This document shows positions 17,070 to 27,538 of a stretch of DNA of 64,000 nucleotides, in pieces. Source of the DNA: Alphaproteobacteria bacterium (GTDB taxonomy: Bacteria > Pseudomonadota > Alphaproteobacteria > Geminicoccales > Geminicoccaceae); assembly GCA_026990035.1 (NCBI GenBank), contig JALSIM010000009.1, forward strand, positions 124,001 to 188,000, written 5' to 3'. The notes under the pieces were generated by a model, which worked only from the letters and a program-made list of their open reading frames with translations, did not search any database and had not been told where the DNA came from. The position numbers and the translations under genes were made by a program. The stretch's first letter is position 1. Each line of letters opens with the position of its first letter.

Positions 17070-18563
17070 TCAGAACCGCGGCAGATCGGGAAAGCGGGTG
17101 CGGCCGCGGTGGACGTGGACGCGGCCCAGTTCGGCGCAGCGGTGGAGTTCGGGGAACATCTTGCCGGGATTGAGAATCTGGGTCGGATCGAAGGCGCATT
17201 TGACCCGCTGCTGCTGGTTCAGATCTTCCTCGTCGAACATCACCGGCATCAGATCCCGCTTCTCGATCCCGACCCCGTGCTCACCGGTCAGCACCCCGCC
17301 CACCTCGACACAGAGCTCGAGGATCTCGGCCCCGAACGCCTCCGCCTTTTCCAGTTGGCCCGGCTCGTTGGCATCGTAGAGGATGAGCGGATGGAGATTG
17401 CCGTCACCGGCGTGGAACACGTTGGCCACGCCGAGGCCGAAGCGTTCGCTCATCTCGCGGATGCCGGCCAGCACCTCGGCCAGGCGGCCGCGGGGGATGG
17501 TACCGTCCATGCAGTAATAATCCGGCGAGATGCGCCCCACCGCGGGAAAGGCGTTCTTGCGCCCGGCCCAGAACCTGAGCCGCTCCTCCTCGCTCTCGCT
17601 GGCCTTGGTGAAGAAGGCGCCGTGCTGGCGGGCGATGGCGGTGACCGTGCCGATCAGATGCTCGACCTCGGCCGCCGGCCCGTCGAGCTCGCAGATGAGC
17701 AGCGCCTCCGCCTCGCGGGGATAGCCCGCCCCGCAGAAATCCTCGGCGGCGTTGATCGCCGGCTTGTCCATCATCTCCAGCCCGGCGGGGATGATCCCGT
17801 TGCCGATGATCGAGGCGACGCAGTCACCGGCCCGGACCACGCTGTCGAAGGCCATCAGCACCGCCCGCGCCGTCTCGGGCGCCCGCAGGATGCGCACCGT
17901 CACCTCGGTCACCACCGCCAGGAGCCCCTCGGAACCGGTCAGCAGGCCGAGCAGATCGTAGCCCTCGGCATCGAGATGCTTGCCGCCCAGGCGGAGGATC
18001 TCGCCGTCGGTGGTGACCAGCTCGAGACCGAGGATGTTGTTGGTGGTGAGACCGTATTTCAGGCAGTGTACGCCGCCCGAATTCTCGGCCACGTTGCCGC
18101 CGATGGTGCAGGCGATCTGCGAGGAGGGATCGGGGGCGTAGTAGAAACCGGCGTGCTCGACGGCGCGGGTGATGCCGAGATTGGTGACCCCGGGCTGGGC
18201 GGTCACCGTCCGGTTCTCGAAATCGATGTCGAGGATGCGGTCGAACTTGGACATCCCGAGGAGGACACCGTCGGCCAGCGGCAGGGCGCCGCCCGAAAGG
18301 GAGGTGCCGGCCCCGCGCGGCACCACCCGCACCCCTTCCTCGCGGCAGTAGCGGAGAATCGCCGCGACCTGCGAGGTGGTCTCGGGCAGCACCACCACCA
18401 GCGGGGGATTGCGGTAGGCGGTGAGCCCGTCGCTCTCGTAGGCCCGGAGCTCGTCCGGATGGTCAATCACCCCCTCCCCGGGCACGATCCTGCGCAGATC
18501 GGCGACGATCTTCCCGCGTCGCGCGAGAATGCCGGGGTCGGGTTCGGGCAGGGCGATCTGCAT
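17070..18563 (-). CDS. glcD: Glycolate oxidase subunit GlcD
   Basis: FAD-linked catalytic subunit of glycolate dehydrogenase, 497 residues (E. coli GlcD 499). Blocks seen: VVVLPETTSQVAAILRYC, VVPRGAGTSLSGGALPL, QPGVTNLGITRAVEHAG, YAPDPSSQIACTIGGNVAEN in the FAD-binding domain, and the catalytic-domain histidine motif NVFHAGDGNLHPLILYD followed by GEHGVGIEKRDLMP. ATG at 18563 gives the family length; the open frame upstream is intergenic. First of the glcDEF trio, 67 bases after glxR. Confidence 0.96.
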   Translation of the reverse strand: MQIALPEPDPGILARRGKIVADLRRIVPGEGVIDHPDELRAYESDGLTAYRNPPLVVVLPETTSQVAAILRYCREEGVRVVPRGAGTSLSGGALPLADGVLLGMSKFDRILDIDFENRTVTAQPGVTNLGITRAVEHAGFYYAPDPSSQIACTIGGNVAENSGGVHCLKYGLTTNNILGLELVTTDGEILRLGGKHLDAEGYDLLGLLTGSEGLLAVVTEVTVRILRAPETARAVLMAFDSVVRAGDCVASIIGNGIIPAGLEMMDKPAINAAEDFCGAGYPREAEALLICELDGPAAEVEHLIGTVTAIARQHGAFFTKASESEEERLRFWAGRKNAFPAVGRISPDYYCMDGTIPRGRLAEVLAGIREMSERFGLGVANVFHAGDGNLHPLILYDANEPGQLEKAEAFGAEILELCVEVGGVLTGEHGVGIEKRDLMPVMFDEEDLNQQQRVKCAFDPTQILNPGKMFPELHRCAELGRVHVHRGRTRFPDLPRF

Positions 18564-18630
18564 CGGCGTTCTCCGGTGAAGGGCGGCGGCCGCCCGTCGA
18601 ATATAGGCGGCGACGGCCGGCCCGGTAAGC

Positions 18631-19521
18631 TCAGCCCCCGCCCTTCGCCACCTCGCTGCCGGCCAGGAACTCGAGCGCCCGGACCATCGCCGAATGGTCC
18701 CATCCGGCCCCGCCATGGGCGCGGCAGGCGTTGAACAGCTCCTGGGCGGTGGCGGTGGCGGGCAGGGACAGGCCCATCTGCCTGGCCCCGTCGAGAGCGA
18801 GGCCGAGATCCTTCTGATGGAGCTCGATGCGGAAGCCCGGCTCGAAGCTCCGCTCGATCATCCGCAGCCCGTGCACCTCGAGGATCTTGGAGCCGGCGAA
18901 GCCGCCCATCAGCGCCTGCCGCACCTTGGCCGGATCGGCGCCCGCCCTGGCCGCGAACAGCAGCCCCTCGGCCACCGCCTCGATGGTCAGGGCGACGATG
19001 ATCTGGTTGGCGACCTTGGCCGTCTGCCCGTCGCCGTTGGGGCCGATCAGGGTGATGTTCCGGCCCATCAGCTCGAACAGCGGCTTCGCCCGCGCGAAGG
19101 CGGCCTCGCTGCCGCCCACCATGATCGTCAAGGTACCGGCCTTGGCCCCCACCTCGCCGCCGGAGACCGGGGCATCGAGATAGTCGCAGCCGAGGGCTTC
19201 GATGCGGGTGGCGAAATCCTTGGTGGCCAGCGGTGCGATCGAGCTCATGTCGATCACCAGCTTGCCCGCCGACAGACCCTCGGCGACACCGTTCTCGCCG
19301 AACAGCACCTTCTCCACATCCGGCGTGTCCGGCAGCATGGTGACGATCACCTCGGCGGCGGCCGCCACCTCGCGCGGCGTCCGGTGCGGGATGCCGCCGG
19401 CATCGACGAGCTCCCGCGGCACGCCCGAACGGCTCATCAGATGAACCTCGTGCCCGCCGGCGATCAGATGTCCGGCCATGGGCCTGCCCATGATGCCGAG
19501 ACCGATGAAACCGACCTTCAT
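18631..19521 (-). CDS. glxR: 2-Hydroxy-3-oxopropionate (tartronate semialdehyde) reductase
   Basis: Reduces tartronate semialdehyde, the product of glyoxylate carboligase, to D-glycerate with NAD(P)H. The 296-residue beta-hydroxyacid dehydrogenase has the N-terminal dinucleotide fold GFIGLGIMGRPMAGHL, the substrate-binding DAPVSGGEVGAKAGTLTIM and the catalytic Lys in KVANQIIVALTIEAVAE. Among family members (garR, glxR, mmsB), the position between hyi and glcD selects the tartronate semialdehyde reductase role. Confidence 0.93.
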   Translation of the reverse strand: MKVGFIGLGIMGRPMAGHLIAGGHEVHLMSRSGVPRELVDAGGIPHRTPREVAAAAEVIVTMLPDTPDVEKVLFGENGVAEGLSAGKLVIDMSSIAPLATKDFATRIEALGCDYLDAPVSGGEVGAKAGTLTIMVGGSEAAFARAKPLFELMGRNITLIGPNGDGQTAKVANQIIVALTIEAVAEGLLFAARAGADPAKVRQALMGGFAGSKILEVHGLRMIERSFEPGFRIELHQKDLGLALDGARQMGLSLPATATAQELFNACRAHGGAGWDHSAMVRALEFLAGSEVAKGGG

Positions 19522-19546
19522 GTCGTTCCTCCCCGAAAGCGTGCCG

Positions 19547-20335
19547 TCACCGTTCCCCGCCGCGCCAGCGGCTCAGCCAGCCCAGCCCGGAACGAGTCTC
19601 CCCGAGCGGCTTGTACTCGCATCCGACCCAGCCGGCATAGCCCCGCGCGTCGAGATGCCCGAACACGAAATCGTAGGCGATCTCGCCGGTGCCCGGCTCG
19701 TGACGGCCGGGATGATCGGCGATCTGGACGTGGGCGATGCGGCTCTGCAGCCGGTCGAAGGTCGGGGTGAGATCCCCCTGCATGATCTGCATGTGGTAGA
19801 AATCGTACTGGAGGAAGAGATTGTCGCTGCCCACCGCCGCCATGATCCGCAGGGCGTGATCGATGCGGGAGACGAAGAAGCCCGGGACGTCGCGGGTGTT
19901 GACGGGCTCCAGCAGGAGGCGGATGCCGGCTTCGGCGAGGGCCCGGGCGGCGAAGGCGAGATTGTCCACCAGCACCGCCTCCAGCCGCTCGGGATCCGCC
20001 CCCTCCGGCACGATCCCGGCGAGGCAGTTGAGCTGCCGGCAGCCGAGGGTGCGGGCGTAAGCGATCGCCCGTTCCACACCCTCGCGGAACTCCCCGATCC
20101 GGTCCGGCAGACAGGCGATGCCCCGCTCGCCGGCTTCCCAATCCCCCGCCGGCAGGTTGAACAGCACCTGCTCGAGACCGTTCTCCGCCAGCCGGTCGGC
20201 CAGGACCTCGGCCGGGAAGGGGTAGGGGAACAGGTACTCGACGCCGCGAAAGCCGTCGCCGGCGGCGGCGGCGAAGCGGTCGAGGAACTCCCGCTCGCCG
20301 TAGAGCATGCTGAGATTGGCGCAGAAACGCGGCAT
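19547..20335 (-). CDS. hyi: Hydroxypyruvate isomerase
   Basis: Interconverts hydroxypyruvate and tartronate semialdehyde in the glycerate pathway. The 262-residue xylose-isomerase-like TIM barrel carries the family residues: ANLSMLYGEREFLDRF at the N-terminus, LLLEPVNTRDVPGFFV with the metal-binding Glu, QYDFYHMQIMQGDL, HVQIADHPGRHEPGTGEI and the terminal GWVGCEYKPLG. It sits between gcl and glxR with gaps of about 20 bases, the order also found in other bacterial gcl-hyi-glxR operons. Confidence 0.93.
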   Translation of the reverse strand: MPRFCANLSMLYGEREFLDRFAAAAGDGFRGVEYLFPYPFPAEVLADRLAENGLEQVLFNLPAGDWEAGERGIACLPDRIGEFREGVERAIAYARTLGCRQLNCLAGIVPEGADPERLEAVLVDNLAFAARALAEAGIRLLLEPVNTRDVPGFFVSRIDHALRIMAAVGSDNLFLQYDFYHMQIMQGDLTPTFDRLQSRIAHVQIADHPGRHEPGTGEIAYDFVFGHLDARGYAGWVGCEYKPLGETRSGLGWLSRWRGGER

Positions 20336-20355
20336 CCCCTTCTCCCTCGGGTCTC

Positions 20356-22107
20356 TCAGGCGTCTTCGAGGACCGGACCCTCGACCGGCTCGAACTCCTC
20401 GATCCGGTCGATTTCCGGTCCCATGGCGATGTCGGTGACCTTCTCGGTGACGACCTCCACCACCACCGGCAGGCGGCGGCGTTCGGCCTCCGCACGCGCC
20501 CAGGCGAGGGCCGGGGCGATCTCCCCGGGCTCGAACACCCGCCGGGCGATGCCGCCCATCGCTTCCACCGCCTTGACGTGATCGACGCCGTAGGCGTCGA
20601 TTTCCGGGGCGTTGACGTTCTCGAAGCCGAGCTGGACCTCGAAATCCATGTCGTAGGCCTTCTCCGCCTGGCGGATGAGGCCGAGATAGGCGTTATTGAT
20701 CAGCACCGTGACGAAGGGGATGCGATACTGGGCGGCCACCGCCAGCTCCTCGATCAGGAACTGGAAGGAATAGTCGCCGCAGATCGCCACCACCTCGCGT
20801 TCGGGCTCGGCCAGCTTGGCGCCGGTGGCGGCCGGGATCTCCCAGCCCAACGGTCCCGCCTGGCCGCAGATCAGGAACTGACGGGGCCGGGACATCTCCA
20901 GGAACTGGCAGGCGGCGATCTGGTAGAGGCCGATGGCGGTGACGTAGCGGGCGTCGCGACCGAAGCTCGCCGCCACCTCGCGGAAGACACGCTGCGGCTT
21001 GATCGGCACCTGGTCGAAATCGGTGCGCCGGCGCATCCTGCGCTTGCGCCGTCGGCAGGCCTCGACCCAGGCACGACGATCCGGCAGCCGGTCTTCGCTC
21101 CGCCGCCGGCGGGCCTCCGCGATCAGGGCCTCGAGGGCGAGCCTGGCATCGGCGACGATCCCGAGATCGGGGCCGAACACGCGGCCGATCTGGGTCGGCT
21201 CGATGTCGATGTGGACGAACTTCCGGCCGCGCCGGTAGACCTCGAGGGAGCCGGTGTGCCGGCTGGCCCAGCGGTTGCCGATGCCGAGAACGAAGTCGCT
21301 CTCGAGGAAGGTGGCGTTGCCGTAGCGATGCTGGGTCTGGAGACCGACCTGGCCGGCCTGCAGCGGATGATCGTCGGGGATCGCCCCCCAGCCCATCAGG
21401 GTCGGCACCACCGGCGTCTGCGTGATCTCGGCGAATGCGACGAGGAGATCCGAAGCCTCGGCGGCGATCACCCCGCCGCCGGCCATCAGGAGCGGCCGTT
21501 CGGCCGCCGCCAGCATGTCGAGGGCGCGGCGGACGGCCTCCGGCGCGGGAGCCGGACGGGTCACCTCGAGCGCCCTGTCGGTGGCCGGGTCGTAGGTGAT
21601 CGGGGCCTGCTGCACGTCGATCGGAAGATCGATGTGGACCGGTCCCGGTCGGCCCTCCCGCATGATCCGGAAGGCCTTGCGGAACACCCCCGGCACCTGC
21701 GCCGGCTCCATCACGCAGACCGACCATTTGGTCACCGGGGCGGTGATGGCGGCGACGTCCACGGCCTGGAAATGCTCCTTGTGGAGTTCGTCACGGGGGG
21801 CCTGGCCGGTGATGCAGAGAATGGGGATGCTGTCGGCGAGGGCCGAGTAGAGGCCGGTCACCATGTTGGTACCGGCGGGGCCCGAGGTGCCGACACAGAC
21901 GCCGATCCGTCCGGCCCGCGCGCGGCTGTAGCCTTCCGCCGCGTGGGTCCCGCCCTCCTCGTGGCGCACCAGGTAATGGCGCATCGGACTGCCGCGCAGG
22001 GCGGCGTAGAAGGGCAGGATGGCGGCGCCGGGAACGCCGAACAGAACCTCCACGCCCTCGCTTTCGAGAACGCGCACGGCGGCTTCGGCGGCGGTCATCT
22101 GGGTCAT
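20356..22107 (-). CDS. gcl: Glyoxylate carboligase (tartronate semialdehyde synthase)
   Basis: Thiamine diphosphate enzyme that condenses two glyoxylates to tartronate semialdehyde and CO2. The 583-residue product aligns by eye with E. coli Gcl over the N-terminal domain ([65 protein letters not shown]) and in the ThDP/Mg motif ([21 protein letters not shown]). Odd feature: at the position of E. coli Val51, the hallmark replacement of the catalytic Glu in Gcl, this protein has Glu50 (RHEEGGTH; codon 21958-21960), the canonical residue of other ThDP enzymes. Acetolactate synthase is a less likely alternative given the neighbours hyi and glxR. Confidence 0.93.
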   Translation of the reverse strand: MTQMTAAEAAVRVLESEGVEVLFGVPGAAILPFYAALRGSPMRHYLVRHEEGGTHAAEGYSRARAGRIGVCVGTSGPAGTNMVTGLYSALADSIPILCITGQAPRDELHKEHFQAVDVAAITAPVTKWSVCVMEPAQVPGVFRKAFRIMREGRPGPVHIDLPIDVQQAPITYDPATDRALEVTRPAPAPEAVRRALDMLAAAERPLLMAGGGVIAAEASDLLVAFAEITQTPVVPTLMGWGAIPDDHPLQAGQVGLQTQHRYGNATFLESDFVLGIGNRWASRHTGSLEVYRRGRKFVHIDIEPTQIGRVFGPDLGIVADARLALEALIAEARRRRSEDRLPDRRAWVEACRRRKRRMRRRTDFDQVPIKPQRVFREVAASFGRDARYVTAIGLYQIAACQFLEMSRPRQFLICGQAGPLGWEIPAATGAKLAEPEREVVAICGDYSFQFLIEELAVAAQYRIPFVTVLINNAYLGLIRQAEKAYDMDFEVQLGFENVNAPEIDAYGVDHVKAVEAMGGIARRVFEPGEIAPALAWARAEAERRRLPVVVEVVTEKVTDIAMGPEIDRIEEFEPVEGPVLEDA

Positions 22108-22179
22108 GGCGACCTCCCGAGGTGCTTCACCCCTCAGTCTACGCCGTTCGGTGGTCCCGTACAGTATTTCGGGATAGGA

Positions 22180-22194
22180 TTCCGCATCGTGGAA
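22180..22194. promoter_or_regulatory. Candidate IclR-family operator upstream of gcl
   Basis: Near-perfect inverted repeat TTCCGC-ATC-GTGGAA (one mismatch against TTCCGC/GCGGAA), 73-87 bases upstream of the gcl ATG and just after the IclR-type regulator gene. TTCC/GGAA-type palindromes are typical of IclR-family operators. I saw no convincing -35/-10 pair around it. Confidence 0.45.
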
Positions 22195-22235
22195 CGACGC
22201 GGGTAACCAGTTGATATGGAAGGCAGAAACGATGA

Positions 22236-23075
22236 TCAGAAACGGCCGTCCCGGTCCGGCCGCCGGCCGCCGTAGGCGGCGGTGACGGATCGCGCGGTGC
22301 GCGCCACCAGCGGACCGAGCTCGGCCAGCCGGGCATCGTCGAGGCGTGCCCGGGGTCCGGAAACGGAAAGGGCGGCCACGGCGTAACCCTGCTCGTCGAA
22401 CACCGGGGCGGCGACGCAGCGGAGCCCGACCGCATGTTCCTCGTCGTCGATGGCGAAGCCGCGTTCGCGGATCCGGGCCAGCTCCTCACGCAGCCGGGCC
22501 GGGCGGTCGATGGTCCGTTCGGTGGCCCGCGGCAGACCGTGACTGCGCAGGATCACCGCCAGCTCCTCGTCGCTGCGCCAGGCCAGCAGCGCCTTGCCGG
22601 CTCCCGAGCAGTGCATGCGCACCCGCCCCCCGGGCCGGGCGATGGCCCGCATCACCTGGCGGCATTCCACCTGGCCGATGCAGACCGCCTCACCACCGTC
22701 CTCGACGTAGATGTTGGCGGTCTCGCCGCTGGCTTCCATCAGCCTCCGCATGTGCGGCCGGGCGATCCGCGCGAGATCGCGGGCACGGACGAAGGCGCTG
22801 CCGACGATGAAGGCCTGGACCCCGATCTGCCAGAGTCCCTCGGTCGGGTCGAAACGGACGAAGCGCGAGGATTCGAGGGTCGTCAGCAGGCGGTGGAGGG
22901 TGGAAGGCGGCAGCCCCAGGATCTCGGCCATTTCTCCGAGACTCATCCCGTAGGCGCTTTCCGCCAGCACCTCGAGGATCCGCATCGCCCGCTGCAGCGC
23001 CTGCACCTGACCGCGGCGGTCGTTGCCGCCGGCGGCGCGCGCGGATCCCGGTTTGCGGGGACGCGGACCTGTCAT
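22236..23075 (-). CDS. IclR-family transcriptional regulator
   Basis: A 279-residue regulator with the IclR layout: an N-terminal winged helix-turn-helix ([50 protein letters not shown]) and a C-terminal effector-binding domain ([44 protein letters not shown]). It is immediately upstream of gcl in the same orientation. In enteric bacteria the IclR member AllR represses gcl-hyi-glxR and responds to glyoxylate, so a similar role is likely here, supported by the palindrome at 22180-22194. The first ~25 residues are a basic, low-complexity tail. Confidence 0.9.
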   Translation of the reverse strand: MTGPRPRKPGSARAAGGNDRRGQVQALQRAMRILEVLAESAYGMSLGEMAEILGLPPSTLHRLLTTLESSRFVRFDPTEGLWQIGVQAFIVGSAFVRARDLARIARPHMRRLMEASGETANIYVEDGGEAVCIGQVECRQVMRAIARPGGRVRMHCSGAGKALLAWRSDEELAVILRSHGLPRATERTIDRPARLREELARIRERGFAIDDEEHAVGLRCVAAPVFDEQGYAVAALSVSGPRARLDDARLAELGPLVARTARSVTAAYGGRRPDRDGRF

Positions 23076-23106
23076 CGCGGGGACGGCTGCGGGCCCGGAA
23101 AGCGAG

Positions 23107-23130
23107 GAAGGCCGGCCGCTGCCGGCCTCC
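23107..23130 (-). terminator. Candidate terminator after rpmJ
   Basis: On the minus strand a 7-bp GC stem (GGCCGGC / GCCGGCC, loop of four) lies 27 bases after the rpmJ stop and is followed by TTCCTCGCTTTCC. The stem is strong but the T-rich tail is interrupted. Confidence 0.4.
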
Positions 23131-23153
23131 GGTTCGGGCGCGCGGGCGGCGGT

Positions 23154-23279
23154 TCAGCCCTGGCGGGCCTTGAAGCGGGGATTGGTCTTGTTGATCACGT
23201 AGACCCGGCCCTTGCGGCGCACCAGCCGGCAGTCCTTGTGGCGTTTCTTCAGGGTCTTCAGGGAATTGGCGATCTTCAT
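23154..23279 (-). CDS. rpmJ: 50S ribosomal protein L36
   Basis: A 41-residue basic protein of the large ribosomal subunit. The sequence follows the alphaproteobacterial L36 pattern ([20 protein letters not shown] ... [18 protein letters not shown]). It has only one Cys, so it is the zinc-independent form. The ATG at 23279 has GGAG five bases upstream. It follows rpmE by 23 bases, and both probably share the promoter at 23556-23584. Confidence 0.96.
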   Translation of the reverse strand: MKIANSLKTLKKRHKDCRLVRRKGRVYVINKTNPRFKARQG

Positions 23280-23302
23280 GGCGATCTCCGGCCGCGTCCT
23301 CG

Positions 23303-23527
23303 CTATTTCCGGCGGCGGAACTGCTGGAAGCGGCGGTTGAACTTCTCGACCTGCCCCCGCTGGATCACCTGCATCTGGCCACCGGTCCAGGCCGGGTGCG
23401 ACTTCGGATCGACATCGAGCTGCAGGACGTCGCCCTCCTTGCCCCAGGTCGAGCGCGTCTTGAACGTCGTCCCGTCGGTCATCACCACGGTGATCTCGTG
23501 GTAATCGGGGTGGATTCCTTCCTTCAC
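23303..23527 (-). CDS. rpmE: 50S ribosomal protein L31
   Basis: A 74-residue large-subunit protein ([18 protein letters not shown] ... [18 protein letters not shown] ... [11 protein letters not shown]). It lacks the CxxC zinc ligands and is the Cys-free type. GTG at 23527 is chosen as start because it gives the family N-terminus (M-K-E-G-I-H-P) and has a strong GGAGG upstream; the longer frame from 23584 would begin upstream of the promoter. First gene of the rpmE-rpmJ unit. Confidence 0.95.
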   Translation of the reverse strand: MKEGIHPDYHEITVVMTDGTTFKTRSTWGKEGDVLQLDVDPKSHPAWTGGQMQVIQRGQVEKFNRRFQQFRRRK

Positions 23528-23555
23528 CGATCTTTCCTCCGCACAGGGCGGCCGG

Positions 23556-23584
23556 TATATAGCCGCGGCGGGCACCGAACTCAA
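23556..23584 (-). promoter_or_regulatory. Sigma-70-type promoter for rpmE-rpmJ
   Basis: On the minus strand TTGAGT (23579-23584), a 17-base spacer and TATATA (23556-23561), with the rpmE start 28 bases further on. This is the best promoter-like pair in the window and leaves a short leader of about 22 bases containing the ribosome-binding site. Confidence 0.7.
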
Positions 23585-23656
23585 GGGTCGTGCCGGCGGT
23601 GCCGCGCGGCCGTCGGACGGGCCGCGAACCGCGGCCGAAGATCGAAGGGACGGGGC

Positions 23657-25459
<1,803 letters not shown>

Positions 25460-25569
25460 CGGCGCTTTTCCGTATATCGGCGCATCGCCGTTAACGTCGG
25501 CTTCACCTCGGGCGCCCCAGGATCGGGCAGGACCGCCCGTCGCGGGTTCCGCGAACCTCCGGAGCGCCG

Positions 25570-27531
25570 ATGCTCGAACTTCTTCTCGTCGATCCTCGGT
25601 CGGAACTGGTGACCGAGATCGAGGCCCTGTTCGGCAGGGGCAAGGCGACCCGGCTCGAGATCGCCAGCGTCCCCGATCTCGAAACCGCGACCACCCGATG
25701 CCGCAGCCGGCCGCCGGCCTGCGCCTTCGTCGCCTCGGTGCTGCTGTCGCTGGAGGATCGCCTCGGGCTCGAACGGCAGATCGCCGGCTTCGGGGAGGTG
25801 CCGGTGATCGTTCTCGCCGAACCCGAACACGCGCGAGCGGCGCCGCGGGTGCTGGCCGCCGGTGCCGACGACTGGGTGCCGAAGCGGGGACCGCTGTTCG
25901 TCGGGCTGCCGCGCTTCGTCGCCTATACCCTCGAACGGGCCGAGCTGCGGCGCGAGATGCGCGGTCTCCTCGAGCGCCAGCGGGACCATGAGCGGCTGTT
26001 CCACGCCCTTCTCGACAGCACGGCGACGGCCGCCCTGGTGCTCGACGGGGACGGGCGGGTGGTCCAGTGCAACCGGGCGCTCGGCGAGCTTCTCGACCGG
26101 CCGCTGGGCCGCATCGAGGGGCGCCGTTTCGAGGATTTCCTGACGCCCGCGAGCCGCCCCGTCTTCGCGGCCCTGGAGGAGGCGGCGCTGGCCGATCCCG
26201 ACGGCGAGCGGGAGACGTCGGTCGAACTCGCCACCGCCGCCGACCGGAAGCGGACGCGATTGCGGCTCCGCGCCGTGCCCTGCGGCCGGGGGCACGCCTG
26301 GCGCATCGTCCGGCTCGCGCTCGAGAGCGAGGAGATCCGACCCGAAGCCGCCCAGCGGGAAGACGCCCTCCGCCGCGCCCTCCGCGAGGTGCTGGCGAAG
26401 GGCGACACCAGCCTGCCGGTGGCCCGCGTCCATCTGCTCGGTCTCGGCGAGCTCCGGACCGCACTGGGGGAACGCTGGAGCGAGCTCGAGGCGCAGGTGC
26501 GGGACGTGGTCGAACGGGTGCTGCGCAGCCGGCTCGAGCCCGGCGAGCGGTTCTGCCGGGAGGACGGGCTCGGCTACATGATCATGTTCGGCGGTGCCGA
26601 CGAGGCCCGCGCCGCCGCCCGCGTCGCCGCCATGGAAGAGGCGATCCGCGCCGCGGTACTCGGGGCCCAGGATCTTTCCGAGCAGGGAAGGCTGCAGCGG
26701 CCGCCCCTGACCGGCGCAACCTACGAGCAACTCGCCGCCCTGGAGACCGCCGTGGAGGAGATTCCGATCGCCGCCGAGGATCTGGCGGCCGAAGGCGATC
26801 TCTGGCAGTTTCTGCGGGCGCGCTGCCGGCAGAGCGGCGAGGGTGGGGCCACGCGTCCCCGGGGGATCCTCGCCGAGCTGCGGCGGGCCGCCCGCGGCGA
26901 GTACGAGCCGGCGCTGGACGGCCAGGGCGTGCCCGCCCCGATCCTCCTGCTGGCCCTCGATGCGCGCAGTACCGCTCTCGTCGAGCGCTACCGGCGCCGG
27001 GCCGCGCAGGATCCGGCACTCCTCCTCGATCTCGACAGGTTCGTCCTCGAACACCACCTCCGGCTGCTGATCGACGAGCTGCGCATGGGCGGCGAGGTGG
27101 CTCTGGTCGACGTCCATTACGAGACCTTGGCGACCCGCCACGGCGGCGATACCTATGTCGCCCTGCTGGAGGAAATCCCCGAGGATCTGCGGGCCGTGCT
27201 CGGGTTCAATCTCCGCGCGATCCCGCCGGGGGTGTACGCCCCCAAGGTGGCGCGGCTGATCACGGCCCTGCGTCCCTTCTCCCGTCTCCAGGCGATCGAG
27301 GTGGACGTCCGTCGCCCCGAGCTGCCCGATCTTCCCACCATCCGGGCGCCGATGATCACCGTGCCCTACGAGGGCCTGGCGGAGCAGGAATCCGTCTCCG
27401 GCGAACGTCTTCGCACCCTGCTGAACCGCGCCCACGCCTGCAAGGCACGGGTCCTCCTGCGGCGGGTGCCGCGCGGCTGGGGCGCCGCTGTCCGGGATCG
27501 CTACGCGGTCGACTTCACCTGTCTCGCCTGA
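25570..27531 (+). CDS. PAS-domain signalling protein with degenerate N-terminal receiver
   Basis: A 653-residue cytoplasmic protein, not assigned to a named family. Residues about 1-125 look like a response-regulator receiver (LELLLVDPRSELVTEIEALF ... VPVIVLAEPEHARAAPRVLAAGADD), but no Asp stands at the phosphorylation position (CAFVASVLLSL). Residues about 140-240 form a PAS domain (LFHALLDSTATAALVLDGDGRVVQCNRALGE-type). The next region, with CREDGLGYMIMFGGADEARAAARVAAM, faintly resembles a degenerate nucleotide-cyclase/GGDEF fold without catalytic residues. The C-terminal ~250 residues have no feature I recognise. It has no DNA-binding or kinase motif, so it may be a protein-interaction scaffold. 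Confidence 0.7.
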   Translation: MLELLLVDPRSELVTEIEALFGRGKATRLEIASVPDLETATTRCRSRPPACAFVASVLLSLEDRLGLERQIAGFGEVPVIVLAEPEHARAAPRVLAAGADDWVPKRGPLFVGLPRFVAYTLERAELRREMRGLLERQRDHERLFHALLDSTATAALVLDGDGRVVQCNRALGELLDRPLGRIEGRRFEDFLTPASRPVFAALEEAALADPDGERETSVELATAADRKRTRLRLRAVPCGRGHAWRIVRLALESEEIRPEAAQREDALRRALREVLAKGDTSLPVARVHLLGLGELRTALGERWSELEAQVRDVVERVLRSRLEPGERFCREDGLGYMIMFGGADEARAAARVAAMEEAIRAAVLGAQDLSEQGRLQRPPLTGATYEQLAALETAVEEIPIAAEDLAAEGDLWQFLRARCRQSGEGGATRPRGILAELRRAARGEYEPALDGQGVPAPILLLALDARSTALVERYRRRAAQDPALLLDLDRFVLEHHLRLLIDELRMGGEVALVDVHYETLATRHGGDTYVALLEEIPEDLRAVLGFNLRAIPPGVYAPKVARLITALRPFSRLQAIEVDVRRPELPDLPTIRAPMITVPYEGLAEQESVSGERLRTLLNRAHACKARVLLRRVPRGWGAAVRDRYAVDFTCLA

Positions 27532-27538
27532 GCGTCCC

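Noticed and set aside
20356-22107. Acetolactate synthase instead of glyoxylate carboligase
   Set aside because: The catalytic Glu would fit acetolactate synthase, but sequence blocks such as [20 protein letters not shown] and the hyi-glxR-glcDEF neighbours match glyoxylate carboligase; no small regulatory subunit gene is adjacent.
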